This document shows, one piece after another, positions 15,972 through 24,902 of a DNA stretch of 64,000 nt; the stretch's first letter is position 1; every line of letters begins with the position of its first letter. This DNA comes from Paenibacillus sp. FSL R7-0337 (GTDB taxonomy: Bacteria > Bacillota > Bacilli > Paenibacillales > Paenibacillaceae): the NCBI RefSeq assembly GCF_037969875.1, contig NZ_CP150218.1, positions 2,356,001 through 2,420,000 of the forward strand. Reading direction: 5' to 3'. The notes under the pieces are model-generated. The model worked only from the letters and a program-made list of their open reading frames with translations. It searched no databases and had not been told where the DNA came from. The translations under genes were made by a program, and so were the position numbers.

Positions 15972-18941
15972 TTACGCGAAGATAAGCTCTACCTCATGGG
16001 CGAAGCCGTCATCTATGGCCGGTACCAATCCGTCCTCCAGTACCCGGCCGTCCAGCGTCAGGCGGGCTGCCCCGTCCTGCATGCGGTGGAAGCCCTCCGG
16101 CTTGCGGACCTGAATCCTGTAGGAGGAACTGCCCAGCTTCAAGGTATAGGTAAGCTCCGTCTGCTCTTCCCGCAGCACCGGACTCAGTGCTATGCCCTGC
16201 TCCGTATATTCAATACCCAGCGCTTCCATCAGCGAGAGGGTGAGCCAGGTCGAGGTGCCGCTAAGCATCGGACCGATGTTCTCACCAGTCTCGCTGTTGT
16301 TGTATTGGGTGCAGAACCGCGGATTCCCGCAGACGGCAAACGGATCAGCCATCGTCTTGAACGGCATAATCCGGTCCAGCAGCCAGTAGCCCAAGCGGCA
16401 GAGCTCTGCCGCCAGATCCGGGCTGGATACTTCCTTGGCCCCCTTGAACATAGCCGCAGCAGCCATCATGCAGGCATGCTTGAATACGCCGCCGTTCTCG
16501 CGGTCACCCGGAAAGTATTCATCCGATGCCGTGTGCGTGGATACCCGGCCCAGCGCTACCGGCGAGACCAGCTTCATGCCGTAAGGCGTCATCAGATGCG
16601 CCTTCATGGTATCCAGCATCACTGCAATCTGATCCTCATCCGCACAACCCGCCAGAATGCTCCAGCTGAACGAATTCAGGAAGTACGAGCCGTCCTTCGC
16701 CGGATCGGAAGACATCCCGTCCCCGGCAGCGCCGAGATACGTATATTCTTCGTTAGGATAGCGGTTGAACAGCACACGGGCGAAGAAATCTCCCTTCCAG
16801 GCATGCTCCTGGATGCGTTCGCGCAGCTTGGCTCCGAAGCCGGTCAGCTCATCTGCATACGCCTGCTCGCCTTTGCGGGCGGCCAGGGCGGACAATTCAT
16901 CAACCGCCACCTTCAGCAGGAAGGCGTTCATGACGCTCTCGGAATAATCACTCTCCAGCGAATCCCCGAAGACACCGCCGGCCTCCAGCTGCTTCCGGTA
17001 GAGTGCTTCCTTGGCCGGGCCGTTCAGGTAGGTGTCATCGAGCTTCAGACAGTCGTTCCAGTCTGCGAAGTCGAGCAGCGGCAGGCCGTGGCGTCCGATC
17101 GAGATCTGTCCGGAATAGACAATAATCGCCTTCAGGGTCTCGAATACAGGCCGTTCGGTCTCCGTGCCTGCTACCGGACAAGACTCATCCAGGAACTCCG
17201 CATCCCCGGTCAGCATGACATAACGGTAGACAGCCTGGATCAGCCATAGCGCATCATCGGACCATTTGCCCGGCTCTTTGCCGGCCCAGAAGAAATTGTG
17301 GTACGCATACCCCAGCTCAAATACCATGCTGGTCCATTCTTTCAGCAGGCTCTTGACGAGGCCGCTGCGGCCCATCCCGACGAAATAATACATCGAGGCA
17401 TACATATCCTGAATTTCACGGAAGCCGATCTCCCGGTAGCCTTTCTGGGTCTGACAGAAGGAGCGGGAGACAAAACTCTGGTAGAGCACCTGAAAAGGCA
17501 GGTTACGGTTCACAAACTGGTCGAAATCCGCGTCCCCGGAGGATACCTGCAGGAACCTGGAGTAATTCCGCACGAACTTCAGGGATTGTGCCAAGGCTTC
17601 TTCGGCCGAGCTGCGGCTTGAGAAGCGGGCGATCAGCGCACCCACCTCTTCCTCCAGCACTGTATCGCTCCAGGAAGCACCGCTCTTGTCGGAGACAAGG
17701 CCCGTCAGCTGGTCAACTGCTGCCGAGGCTCCGGCAGCAACCTGAATCTCCCCCGCTACCGCGAAGAAGCCCGGCCCCTTGCGGTGCAGAATGCTGCTCA
17801 GCTTCAGTGCGCCGGATGGCCGGTGGAGCGAGCCGGTGCCGACGAACTCATTGTAGCTGACGCAATATTCGCGCGGCAGCACTGGTCCGTCTTCCCCGTG
17901 GATAATCATCGTGTGGAAGCGCAGATCATGGCGCCCGCCTTCCGGGTAATAGTCAGGGCTGATTGCAGCTACGGCTCCATCAGCGTCCTGCAATACGCCG
18001 CCTTGCATAATAACATTGCTGTACAGCACATCCTCGAACAGAGCGCCCGGTGCTGCCGAGCCGAACATGCCCGTGTACACCAGACGAAGCTGGCGGCTGC
18101 TCTCTCCATGGTTCGTAATCGTAACCCGCTGCATCTCGGTCGCCAGCGGCAGACCTTCAGCATGCGGCAGAATGAAGATAGTACGTGTAATCTCAAGTCC
18201 GCCGGACAGGCGGTACGTGATGATGGTTACATTCTGTGAATGGCGGCAGACCGCCGATTCAATGCCTTCTCCGCCCGGATCAGCGGAATAGAAGATCTGC
18301 TTCCCGTCCTCGAACAGATAGAATTGACGGTTGGCCGGGAAGCCATTCTCCTCCTGGCGCATATCCCAGCGGGTCGCCAGCACCTGGGTAGCCGCATGGG
18401 AACGGAAGCTGCCGCCGCCAAGACGGTCTACCACGCTCTTCGGTGTAGTCTGAAGCGGATGAGGGAACTCCAGACGGTTGCCCAGCAGCAGATTGACCGC
18501 GAAGTGCGGACCCGGAACAGGGGAGCGCAGGTCAATGACATGCTCGCCTTCAGCGTTAAGGGCACCCGCCCAGCCCGGCGCAGCCTGAAGCTGCACCAGC
18601 GCCGCGCTTGCAGCCGCCTCCGGTATAGCTATTGTCTGTTCCTGTCTTCCCGCATGGCGGATATGCAGGGATAGTGCCGTACCTGTATCATTCACGGTGA
18701 ACAGCGCGGAAGTGCCAGCCTCCTTCGGCAGCAGCGCTGCCACTTCCGGGAGCTTCAGCAGCTCCTGAATGGCAGGCAGCCGGAGCGGAAGGCCCGCTAC
18801 GCCAGCAGCCCCGATGCACTGGGAATCCGTGAAGACGGCGCTTAGCCGGCCGCCCTCGTCTATCCGGTCTGCGAATGCCTGTCTTAGAATATCCTCAGGC
18901 GAAGCAGCCGCTGCTCTTGCGGTATTGAATTTCAGCATCAT
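15972..18941 (-). CDS. GH94-type glycoside phosphorylase (beta-glucan oligosaccharide)
   Basis: Cytoplasmic inverting phosphorylase that splits beta-linked gluco-oligosaccharides with phosphate to give glucose 1-phosphate. 989 residues, no signal peptide. An N-terminal beta-sandwich precedes an (alpha/alpha)6 barrel. The general-acid region is seen as LLDFADWNDCLKLD (around 620). Other GH94 landmarks are REIGFREIQDMY, KWSDDALWLIQAVYRY, GDRENGGVFKHACMM and GTSTWLTLSLMEALG. Longer than typical cellobiose phosphorylases (~800) and nearer the 1,2-beta-oligoglucan phosphorylase size (~1100), so the linkage is open. GAGGAG is 8 nt before the ATG. It converges on the response regulator gene, 9 bp apart. 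Confidence 0.85.
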   Translation of the reverse strand: MMLKFNTARAAAASPEDILRQAFADRIDEGGRLSAVFTDSQCIGAAGVAGLPLRLPAIQELLKLPEVAALLPKEAGTSALFTVNDTGTALSLHIRHAGRQEQTIAIPEAAASAALVQLQAAPGWAGALNAEGEHVIDLRSPVPGPHFAVNLLLGNRLEFPHPLQTTPKSVVDRLGGGSFRSHAATQVLATRWDMRQEENGFPANRQFYLFEDGKQIFYSADPGGEGIESAVCRHSQNVTIITYRLSGGLEITRTIFILPHAEGLPLATEMQRVTITNHGESSRQLRLVYTGMFGSAAPGALFEDVLYSNVIMQGGVLQDADGAVAAISPDYYPEGGRHDLRFHTMIIHGEDGPVLPREYCVSYNEFVGTGSLHRPSGALKLSSILHRKGPGFFAVAGEIQVAAGASAAVDQLTGLVSDKSGASWSDTVLEEEVGALIARFSSRSSAEEALAQSLKFVRNYSRFLQVSSGDADFDQFVNRNLPFQVLYQSFVSRSFCQTQKGYREIGFREIQDMYASMYYFVGMGRSGLVKSLLKEWTSMVFELGYAYHNFFWAGKEPGKWSDDALWLIQAVYRYVMLTGDAEFLDESCPVAGTETERPVFETLKAIIVYSGQISIGRHGLPLLDFADWNDCLKLDDTYLNGPAKEALYRKQLEAGGVFGDSLESDYSESVMNAFLLKVAVDELSALAARKGEQAYADELTGFGAKLRERIQEHAWKGDFFARVLFNRYPNEEYTYLGAAGDGMSSDPAKDGSYFLNSFSWSILAGCADEDQIAVMLDTMKAHLMTPYGMKLVSPVALGRVSTHTASDEYFPGDRENGGVFKHACMMAAAAMFKGAKEVSSPDLAAELCRLGYWLLDRIMPFKTMADPFAVCGNPRFCTQYNNSETGENIGPMLSGTSTWLTLSLMEALGIEYTEQGIALSPVLREEQTELTYTLKLGSSSYRIQVRKPEGFHRMQDGAARLTLDGRVLEDGLVPAIDDGFAHEVELIFA

Positions 18942-19039
18942 GAATGGTTCTCCTCTTTTCCTGTTTTCTGTTGGACGATACTCATTCCCTGTTATGTATA
19001 CGCATTGGGCTGAAGAATTGGGGGAAGTTCTGAAGCAAG

Positions 19040-19067
19040 CATGGAGAACGGTTGCCCGTCCTCCATG
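19040..19067 (-). terminator. Possible stem-loop after the laminarinase gene
   Basis: CATGGAG pairs with CTCCATG, extended by AACGG/CCGTC. It lies between the laminarinase stop (19142) and the phosphorylase start. The T-tract is weak (CTTGCTT), so termination is uncertain. Confidence 0.4.
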
Positions 19068-19141
19068 TAATAATTATAGAAGTGTCTGAGTCCAGTCTAA
19101 ATACCAAATCGTAAGCCTGAATAACAAAATCCAAAGCATGT

Positions 19142-22100
19142 TCAAGGTGCTGCTGTTCCGTTATTCGTTAGCACAATATCATCCACGTCCACCGTCAGAT
19201 GCCCGGTGCCGCCATCCTTGATATCCCCCAGCTCGAAAGAAATGCGGCCGATGGAGGTGCTGCCTCCGACAACATCGAATTCTACGGTATATTCCTGATA
19301 TTCACTGCCCAGATCAACAATTTCGCTCGTATATCCGTGCCATTTGTAATTGTCCGCAACATCCAGCCAGCCGATGCTGATATTCATTTTGCGTTCAGCC
19401 GATGCCTTGGCCTTGAAGGTAAGTGTGTAATGATTGCCTTCGTTGTAAGCGACTCCCTCATAAAAGACCTGCCGGTCCCAGGTGTTCGTTCCCGTGGAAC
19501 CCACCTTGATCTGCAGTGCGCCATCCACATTGTCAATGGCTAACTCCCCGTTGTCGGAGGAGTAGGTACTCCAGCCCTTAAGCGGCTCTGAGAAATCGCC
19601 GTTTGGAATCAGATTCTCCCCGTAAGCCTCACCGTCCAGCACCGGGCTTACCTGAAGCAAGGAGATATTGCTCAGATTGACCGTGTGCGCTCCGAGCTCT
19701 TCGGTGATCTTGCCGAGACTGAACTGAAGCACTGCAGCGTGATCGGTTGCCGGGGCAGTGAACAGATATTCATAGTGTCCGCCGTCTTGGCTGAGTCTAA
19801 GCTCCTGTTCCAGATAAGGAGTCCAGTTGCCATCCTCAGTCCCGTCACGCTGAACCAGCGCTTTAATATCCCGGGCCAACGAAGCATCCGCATCGAAGCG
19901 CAGCAGATATTTCTTGCCCTGCTCTACCGGGATGCCCGCTTGCTTCACCTGTGCATGCCACGCCTCCGTTCCAGTTCCACCGAGGCTAACCTGCAGTTCT
20001 CCATACACAGCCTTCATTACAGTGCTCTTCCCGGGATCATCCGGTTCCCAGTCCTTCTTGAACAGCGTCCAGTTCTCGGTGGAAGCGTCCTTGAAGCTGC
20101 CGTTCACCACCAGCTCGCGGGACAGATCCAGCCAGGCCAGATTGTAGCCGCTGCCGCCAAGACGGATGTAATAGCTTCCCGCAGGCAGCGCTAGCGGTGC
20201 TCCAACGATCGCCCGGTAGGACTGAAGGCCTCCGGTATCGCCAACTGCCGCGCTGTAGACAGATTCCGTCACCACATTCTGCTTGCCGGCATCCAGTACT
20301 GACAGCGTAAGCTCGGAATCCGCGAGCACACTGGATACGCGGGTAACCGGAACAATACTGTCTGCCTGAGGCAGTACCACCTTGTATTCCACATAGTCGC
20401 CCTTATCCATATCCGTGATATCCTTGCCGCCTTCACCGCTTGGAATCAGGCCGGTTCCCGAGGCTCTCCAGAACTGGTCCCCCCGCAGATGCAGGTAGTT
20501 CGTGAGCACTGGCGGATCGGTCATCCGTACCAGACGCACATTGTCAATCTCGGTCTGTCCCGCAGCCGCGCCCAGAAGGAACGATAACGCAGCTTCCGTG
20601 CCGGACCCGCCGGACAGCTCAATTTCTGCTGTATAGCTCTTCCACTCCGGTGTCAGAGTGAAGGTGGTTCCGGCAGGATAGACCGTCTGACCACCGCTGC
20701 CCGCCAGCTTAATGCCAAGCGGCTGGGCCTCGGCCGATCTCGCATCGAAGGCAAGCTGGTAGACGGCTGCTGCGGACACAGGAATTCCTGCCTGGGTCAG
20801 CGTCACATCCTCCGGCGATCCTCCGGCCTTCTGCACGTCCGCCCGGAACTCCCGCTTCATCATCGGCAGAGCAAGTGTATTGGTTACACTGGCCTTCGCC
20901 GCTGCCTCCGAGCCCTGCTTAACGGCAAAGCTCCAATATCCAAGCCGTGCTTCTCCCAGATCGAAGCCTCCGTTATAGATCAGGTTGCCGTCAGCAAGCG
21001 GAGTGCGTACTACCGGCGGCGCTTCGGTCTCTACCACTCTTACATTCGCGAAGTAGGCGGAGATGTTGTTCAGACCCAGGTTGAACTCAAAGCGGGCATT
21101 ATTGTCTGAAGCCTTCGTCATCGTAAAGCTGTACTCATACGGCTGCCAGTCCGGTGTAAGCTGGAAATTGCGCTCCCCGGAATACGCCGTCCATCCACCG
21201 CCGAATTCGGTCAGCTTGCTCATCAGCGGCCGGGCTGCGTCCGCTTTGGCATCGAAGGTTACCTTGTAGGCTTTGCCCCTCTCCAGCAGCAGCGGCTTCT
21301 GCGCAAGCTGAATGGAGTAGTTCTGGGTTCCGGCCTCATGGACAGCAACCTTCACCGCCTTGCCCTTATCCTGATCCGCAATGACGGAGACGGTTCCGCT
21401 TCCGCCCTCATTCTCAATCAATTCCCAATATTCCGGCTGACCCTGGGCTGCTACAGTACCCTTGAAGTCCCCGTTGTAGATCTGATTCCCGTCTGCCAGG
21501 GCAGGACGCTGCGGGGTCGACAGTCCCGGATCTACCGGCCGCTTTCCTGTTACATCCGGCCATTGATCCAGGTTCTTGTATTTGTAGACCCGTACGTAGT
21601 CTACATACATTTTATCCGACTTGAAGTCGGCCTTCGGATTGCCCGGCCAGTCGCCGCCCACAGCCAGATTCAGAATCATATAGAACGGCCGGTCAAACGG
21701 AGCAGGGTACGTATAGTAATCCGGCTGGCCTTTGGCCATCGTTCCCCAGTCACTCGTCTCAAAATACATTTTATCGTCCACATAATACCGGATCAGGCCC
21801 GGAAGCCATTCCAGCGTGAAGTCGTGATAATCATCTGCAAAGGTCTGGCCTTCCGGCAGTACATAGGTTTTGGTCTGGGACGCATGCGGAATGTCGTAGT
21901 GAATCGAGCCATGGACCGTTCTTGGATAGAGATCCGCCTCTGCCTTGCCGGCAACCGGTCCTGTCAATTCCATAATGTCCATCTCGCCGCTTCCCGGCCA
22001 AGGTCCATACTGCGTCTCATCATCGGTTGGCATCATCCAGATGGCTGGCCACATGCCCTGCTGAACCGGCAGCTTGGCCCGCACGGTGAATTTGCCGTAG

Positions 22101-22474
22101 GTCCAGTCGCCCTTCATCTTGGAGGTCAGCTTGGCTGAAGTATAATTCTTCCCGCCGTAAGCCTGGTTCCGGGCCTCCAGCTCCAGTACGCTCTGCCCGC
22201 TCTCTGTCGTCAGCGAAGCATTATCCGGGTGGTAATATTCCAGCTCGTTATTGTACACCGTGCCGGTATCCTGTACATTCCATTTGCCCTCATCAATGGT
22301 CTGGCCGTCGAATTCGTCATTCCAGACCAGCTCCCATGGATTGTTCTGGGTTGGAGGAGTCGGGGCCGGCGTGGGGATTGGTGTGGCAGCAGGCGTTGCT
22401 GTCGGCACCGGCGCCACAGGTGAAGGTGTTGAGATTGGCGCTGGTGTGTCACCGCCTGCATTTCCGCCGCCCAC
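19142..22474 (-). CDS. Laminarinase: GH16 catalytic and CBM part of a split SLH protein
   Basis: Endo-beta-1,3-glucanase region, 1110 codons from the first GTG. A Pro/Thr/Ala linker (about 10-43) precedes a GH16 domain (about 45-305) with catalytic GEMDIMELTG near 165. Then come two CBM4_9-like modules, a CBM6-like module (KGDYVEYKVVLPQ) and two more CBM4_9-like modules ending at the C-terminus. The GTG has no ribosome binding site and the frame is open upstream, past the stop of the SLH gene, which lies 23 bp before. This is the C-terminal part of one SLH-GH16-CBM protein separated by a +1 frameshift. If not translated by frameshifting, it is probably silent and lacks its own export signal. 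Confidence 0.85.
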   Translation of the reverse strand: MGGGNAGGDTPAPISTPSPVAPVPTATPAATPIPTPAPTPPTQNNPWELVWNDEFDGQTIDEGKWNVQDTGTVYNNELEYYHPDNASLTTESGQSVLELEARNQAYGGKNYTSAKLTSKMKGDWTYGKFTVRAKLPVQQGMWPAIWMMPTDDETQYGPWPGSGEMDIMELTGPVAGKAEADLYPRTVHGSIHYDIPHASQTKTYVLPEGQTFADDYHDFTLEWLPGLIRYYVDDKMYFETSDWGTMAKGQPDYYTYPAPFDRPFYMILNLAVGGDWPGNPKADFKSDKMYVDYVRVYKYKNLDQWPDVTGKRPVDPGLSTPQRPALADGNQIYNGDFKGTVAAQGQPEYWELIENEGGSGTVSVIADQDKGKAVKVAVHEAGTQNYSIQLAQKPLLLERGKAYKVTFDAKADAARPLMSKLTEFGGGWTAYSGERNFQLTPDWQPYEYSFTMTKASDNNARFEFNLGLNNISAYFANVRVVETEAPPVVRTPLADGNLIYNGGFDLGEARLGYWSFAVKQGSEAAAKASVTNTLALPMMKREFRADVQKAGGSPEDVTLTQAGIPVSAAAVYQLAFDARSAEAQPLGIKLAGSGGQTVYPAGTTFTLTPEWKSYTAEIELSGGSGTEAALSFLLGAAAGQTEIDNVRLVRMTDPPVLTNYLHLRGDQFWRASGTGLIPSGEGGKDITDMDKGDYVEYKVVLPQADSIVPVTRVSSVLADSELTLSVLDAGKQNVVTESVYSAAVGDTGGLQSYRAIVGAPLALPAGSYYIRLGGSGYNLAWLDLSRELVVNGSFKDASTENWTLFKKDWEPDDPGKSTVMKAVYGELQVSLGGTGTEAWHAQVKQAGIPVEQGKKYLLRFDADASLARDIKALVQRDGTEDGNWTPYLEQELRLSQDGGHYEYLFTAPATDHAAVLQFSLGKITEELGAHTVNLSNISLLQVSPVLDGEAYGENLIPNGDFSEPLKGWSTYSSDNGELAIDNVDGALQIKVGSTGTNTWDRQVFYEGVAYNEGNHYTLTFKAKASAERKMNISIGWLDVADNYKWHGYTSEIVDLGSEYQEYTVEFDVVGGSTSIGRISFELGDIKDGGTGHLTVDVDDIVLTNNGTAAP

Positions 22475-22496
22475 TTGGGCCGGGGCAGAGGTAGCC

Positions 22497-23690
22497 TTAG
22501 CACTTGCCCGCTGTAGCTCCCGTGCCGGACAAGTCCCTAAGCGTCTCGCCGGTCTTGAGTGCCTGACCGTTCAGCAGCACACGGTCCGCCTGGTTCTCAA
22601 GCCGGCCGATCTGCCCCCGGCTCACGATCTCTGATCCGGCAGCGCCTGCGCCGATGACCACAGCCTCTGCGCGGGAGCCCGCTCCGATCTCCACCTTCGC
22701 CGGCTTAAGCAAATCGATCCGGGCTGCGGTGCTGCCCTCCTCCAGTACCATTCGTACCAGAGTGGTAAGCTTGTTCAGCTTGATCTGTCCCAGAATGGAT
22801 TGGCGGAATACCACGGAATGGTCGCCTCCTCCTGAGATATGTGCCGTTCCCTGCACCTTGATGCCCGAGAAGCCAACTTCCCCTTCTCCTGCTCCTGCTG
22901 TGACGTAGAGATTGCCACTGACAGTTCCGCCCTCGAGCTGCACATTCGCCCGGTTGACAATAACATTGCCGGACACCGCTCCAAGCTTCTGGCTTCCCTC
23001 GCCGGAGCTGATCCACCCGACCATCCGGCTCAGCAGCTCGGCCAGCTCGGCCCGGGTCATCTGTGCCTGCGGATTCAGCTTGCCGCCCGCATCGCCGCGC
23101 AGGTAACCGGCGTCCAGCATCGCACTCACGGCTTCCCGGGCATAGCCGCTGACCGCTGCCGCATCAGACTGCGCAGCCAGCGCACCCGGGGAGCCGGCCT
23201 CCAGCATGAACGCCCGGCTCAGCATGGTTACAGCTTCCTGGCGGGTGACAGCCGCTCCCGGCTGGAACCGGCCGTCCGCGTAGCCTTGAATAACACCTGC
23301 GGCATTCACGCGGCTTACATCCTTGCCATACCAGGAAGAAGCGCTTACATCACTGAATACAGTGCTGCCTGAATCCGCGTAACGGAACACCCGGTTGATC
23401 ATGGCGGCCATCTCTGCCCGTGAGACCGCTTGTCCCGGTCTGAATTGTCCTGCCTCGTCCCCCTGCAGAATTCCTGCGGCTGACAGCCTGTTCACTGCGG
23501 CCGCAGCCCAGTGCTGCTTCATATCGGTGAACCCTGCTGCCCGGGCTGCATCTACCTGTCCTGTACTTGCAGACAGCCCTGCTGCGTCCTCCCCGCTATC
23601 TGCCTGCGCTATTCCTGTAGTTCCCGGAAGCTGAATCCCTGACAGCAGCAATCCGGCAATCAGAAGCTTGGATATTCCTTTGCGGTACAT
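22497..23690 (-). CDS. SLH-domain surface anchor part of split laminarinase
   Basis: Exported surface protein part. 397 codons. Signal peptide to about residue 30. Three S-layer homology domains follow: FTDMKQHWAAAAVNRLSAAG (about 53), FSDVSASSWYGKDVSRVNAA (about 116) and the third at about 175-230. Then comes a ~140-residue beta-helix-like region of Gly/Val repeats (VSGNLYVTAG, GTAHISGGG). The frame stops at TAA (22497) directly before the Pro/Thr linker of the downstream GH16 frame. SLH domains bind secondary cell wall polymer, so the intact product would be a wall-bound laminarinase. AGGGGG precedes the ATG. Confidence 0.85.
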   Translation of the reverse strand: MYRKGISKLLIAGLLLSGIQLPGTTGIAQADSGEDAAGLSASTGQVDAARAAGFTDMKQHWAAAAVNRLSAAGILQGDEAGQFRPGQAVSRAEMAAMINRVFRYADSGSTVFSDVSASSWYGKDVSRVNAAGVIQGYADGRFQPGAAVTRQEAVTMLSRAFMLEAGSPGALAAQSDAAAVSGYAREAVSAMLDAGYLRGDAGGKLNPQAQMTRAELAELLSRMVGWISSGEGSQKLGAVSGNVIVNRANVQLEGGTVSGNLYVTAGAGEGEVGFSGIKVQGTAHISGGGDHSVVFRQSILGQIKLNKLTTLVRMVLEEGSTAARIDLLKPAKVEIGAGSRAEAVVIGAGAAGSEIVSRGQIGRLENQADRVLLNGQALKTGETLRDLSGTGATAGKC

Positions 23691-23855
23691 CTGAACATTC
23701 CCCCTCGTGTAGAACCTTGTTGAATTCTGGACTCGTGCCAGTCGATTTCAGTATAGGGTCCGTATCCCGGAGACGACATACCAATTCCTTAGCCCGTATA
23801 ACAAAGATACAACTTTGTCCGGAGCTCCCTGTAAACGCCGCTCGCGCCAGTCCAA

Positions 23856-23877
23856 TGTAATCGGTTTTTCGATTACA
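23856..23877. repeat. Short hairpin repeat, family A, copy 4
   Basis: TGTAATCG-GTTTTT-CGATTACA, a perfect 8 bp stem with a six-base loop, the cleanest member of the family. A further degenerate copy (ATGTTCTTTTTTCACATACATTCAAC) lies at 23908-23933. Apart from these and the terminator below, the 378 bp spacer 23691-24068 shows no gene. Confidence 0.7.
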
Positions 23878-23979
23878 TCCGGCCCACACATCCATTCGCC
23901 TACTCAATATGTTCTTTTTTCACATACATTCAACTTCCCCTCCTTATCCACACCAGCAGGAAGCCTCAATTCAAAAAAA

Positions 23980-24021
23980 GCCCAAATACCGGGCGGCTTC
24001 ATGAGCCGCCCGGTATTTGGG
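23980..24021 (-). terminator. Strong terminator after the zinc-ribbon gene
   Basis: GCCCAAATACCGGGCGGCT pairs perfectly with its complement around a TCAT-type loop, and seven T follow on the minus strand. It ends the desulfurase/PRC/zinc-ribbon gene group. Confidence 0.9.
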
Positions 24022-24068
24022 CACGGCGAATCTATGTAACTGTTGGCCGGTTATGAATCAGGCAATGC

Positions 24069-24278
24069 TCAAGAGGAGGCGTGGATTTGCGGGAAATCCT
24101 GTGCAACCTCTTCACCCGAGAACAGATCGTCAAGCGAGCTGAGCGTGCCATCCTCTTCAACCTGATACACCGACATTTTCTCGCCGTTGACCGTTAGTTC
24201 GATGAAACAGCCCCAGCAATAGAACTGGTGGGAGCCGATCTTGCCGATATCCTTGGAGTTGCAGTTTGGACACTTCAT
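24069..24278 (-). CDS. Small zinc-ribbon protein
   Basis: 69 residues, cytoplasmic, function unknown. Two Cys pairs, CPNC near the start and CWGC about 20 residues later, form a probable zinc ribbon; the C-terminal half is acidic. Two in-frame ATGs are possible: GGTGG is 10 nt from the one at 24278 and adjacent to the one at 24287, so the later start is chosen. It follows the PRC-barrel gene closely (14 bp), suggesting one transcript. Confidence 0.7.
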   Translation of the reverse strand: MKCPNCNSKDIGKIGSHQFYCWGCFIELTVNGEKMSVYQVEEDGTLSSLDDLFSGEEVAQDFPQIHASS

Positions 24279-24292
24279 ATAATACATTCCAC

Positions 24293-24814
24293 CTATCCGT
24301 TAACAATATTAATGGCGTTTTGGAGCCGTTCTTCACTCATCGCGGGAACCAGTACAGAATCCTCTCCGATAGTCATCTCTCCAGAACAAGGCAGCCATTT
24401 GCGGCCTTCGATCAAATCAGTTACAAGCCCGTCACTGATTTCCAGCGCTACTATTGTGTTTCCCAACTTTTGGTCAAAATAAACATCCGATATCCGCCCA
24501 AGCACCGTTCCCGATGTTGTAAGCACCTGCCTGTCCTTCAATTTGTTCTTTCCCAAGAGGAAAGTGTAGGATATATGGTCAGCGTCGACCTTAATAATCG
24601 ACTCTTTATTGCGGATCATGACAGCATCTTCGCCATAAGCGGCAATATTATCCCATGCCACAACTTTCACATGACTAGAGAAAAAAGATTTGCTCTCCAG
24701 TTCAATACCCGTAATATTCCAGTTTGAATCCAGTCCGATATCGATTATTTCACCGACTTCAGTACCCTCTTCAACTTCATACACAGTGAGGCCAATCATA
24801 TCTTGAAGCTTCAT
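24293..24814 (-). CDS. PRC-barrel domain protein
   Basis: 173-residue cytoplasmic protein with two PRC-barrel-like halves. The first (about 1-75) begins MKLQDMIGLTVYEVEEGTEV and the second (about 85-160) contains VLTTSGTVLGRISDVYFDQK. PRC-barrel proteins take part in RNA processing or protein-protein contacts; no specific role can be assigned. It sits 88 bp after the cysteine desulfurase gene on the same strand, an arrangement seen in related genomes as far as I recall. Confidence 0.8.
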   Translation of the reverse strand: MKLQDMIGLTVYEVEEGTEVGEIIDIGLDSNWNITGIELESKSFFSSHVKVVAWDNIAAYGEDAVMIRNKESIIKVDADHISYTFLLGKNKLKDRQVLTTSGTVLGRISDVYFDQKLGNTIVALEISDGLVTDLIEGRKWLPCSGEMTIGEDSVLVPAMSEERLQNAINIVNG

Positions 24815-24902
24815 GGTATTCCAAGTCCCCTCACCTTAGTATTGCTTACGGGTTCCCATGGGCCGGAGTACCTCTTACACGGCTGCCAGAATGCACGGAC
24901 GC

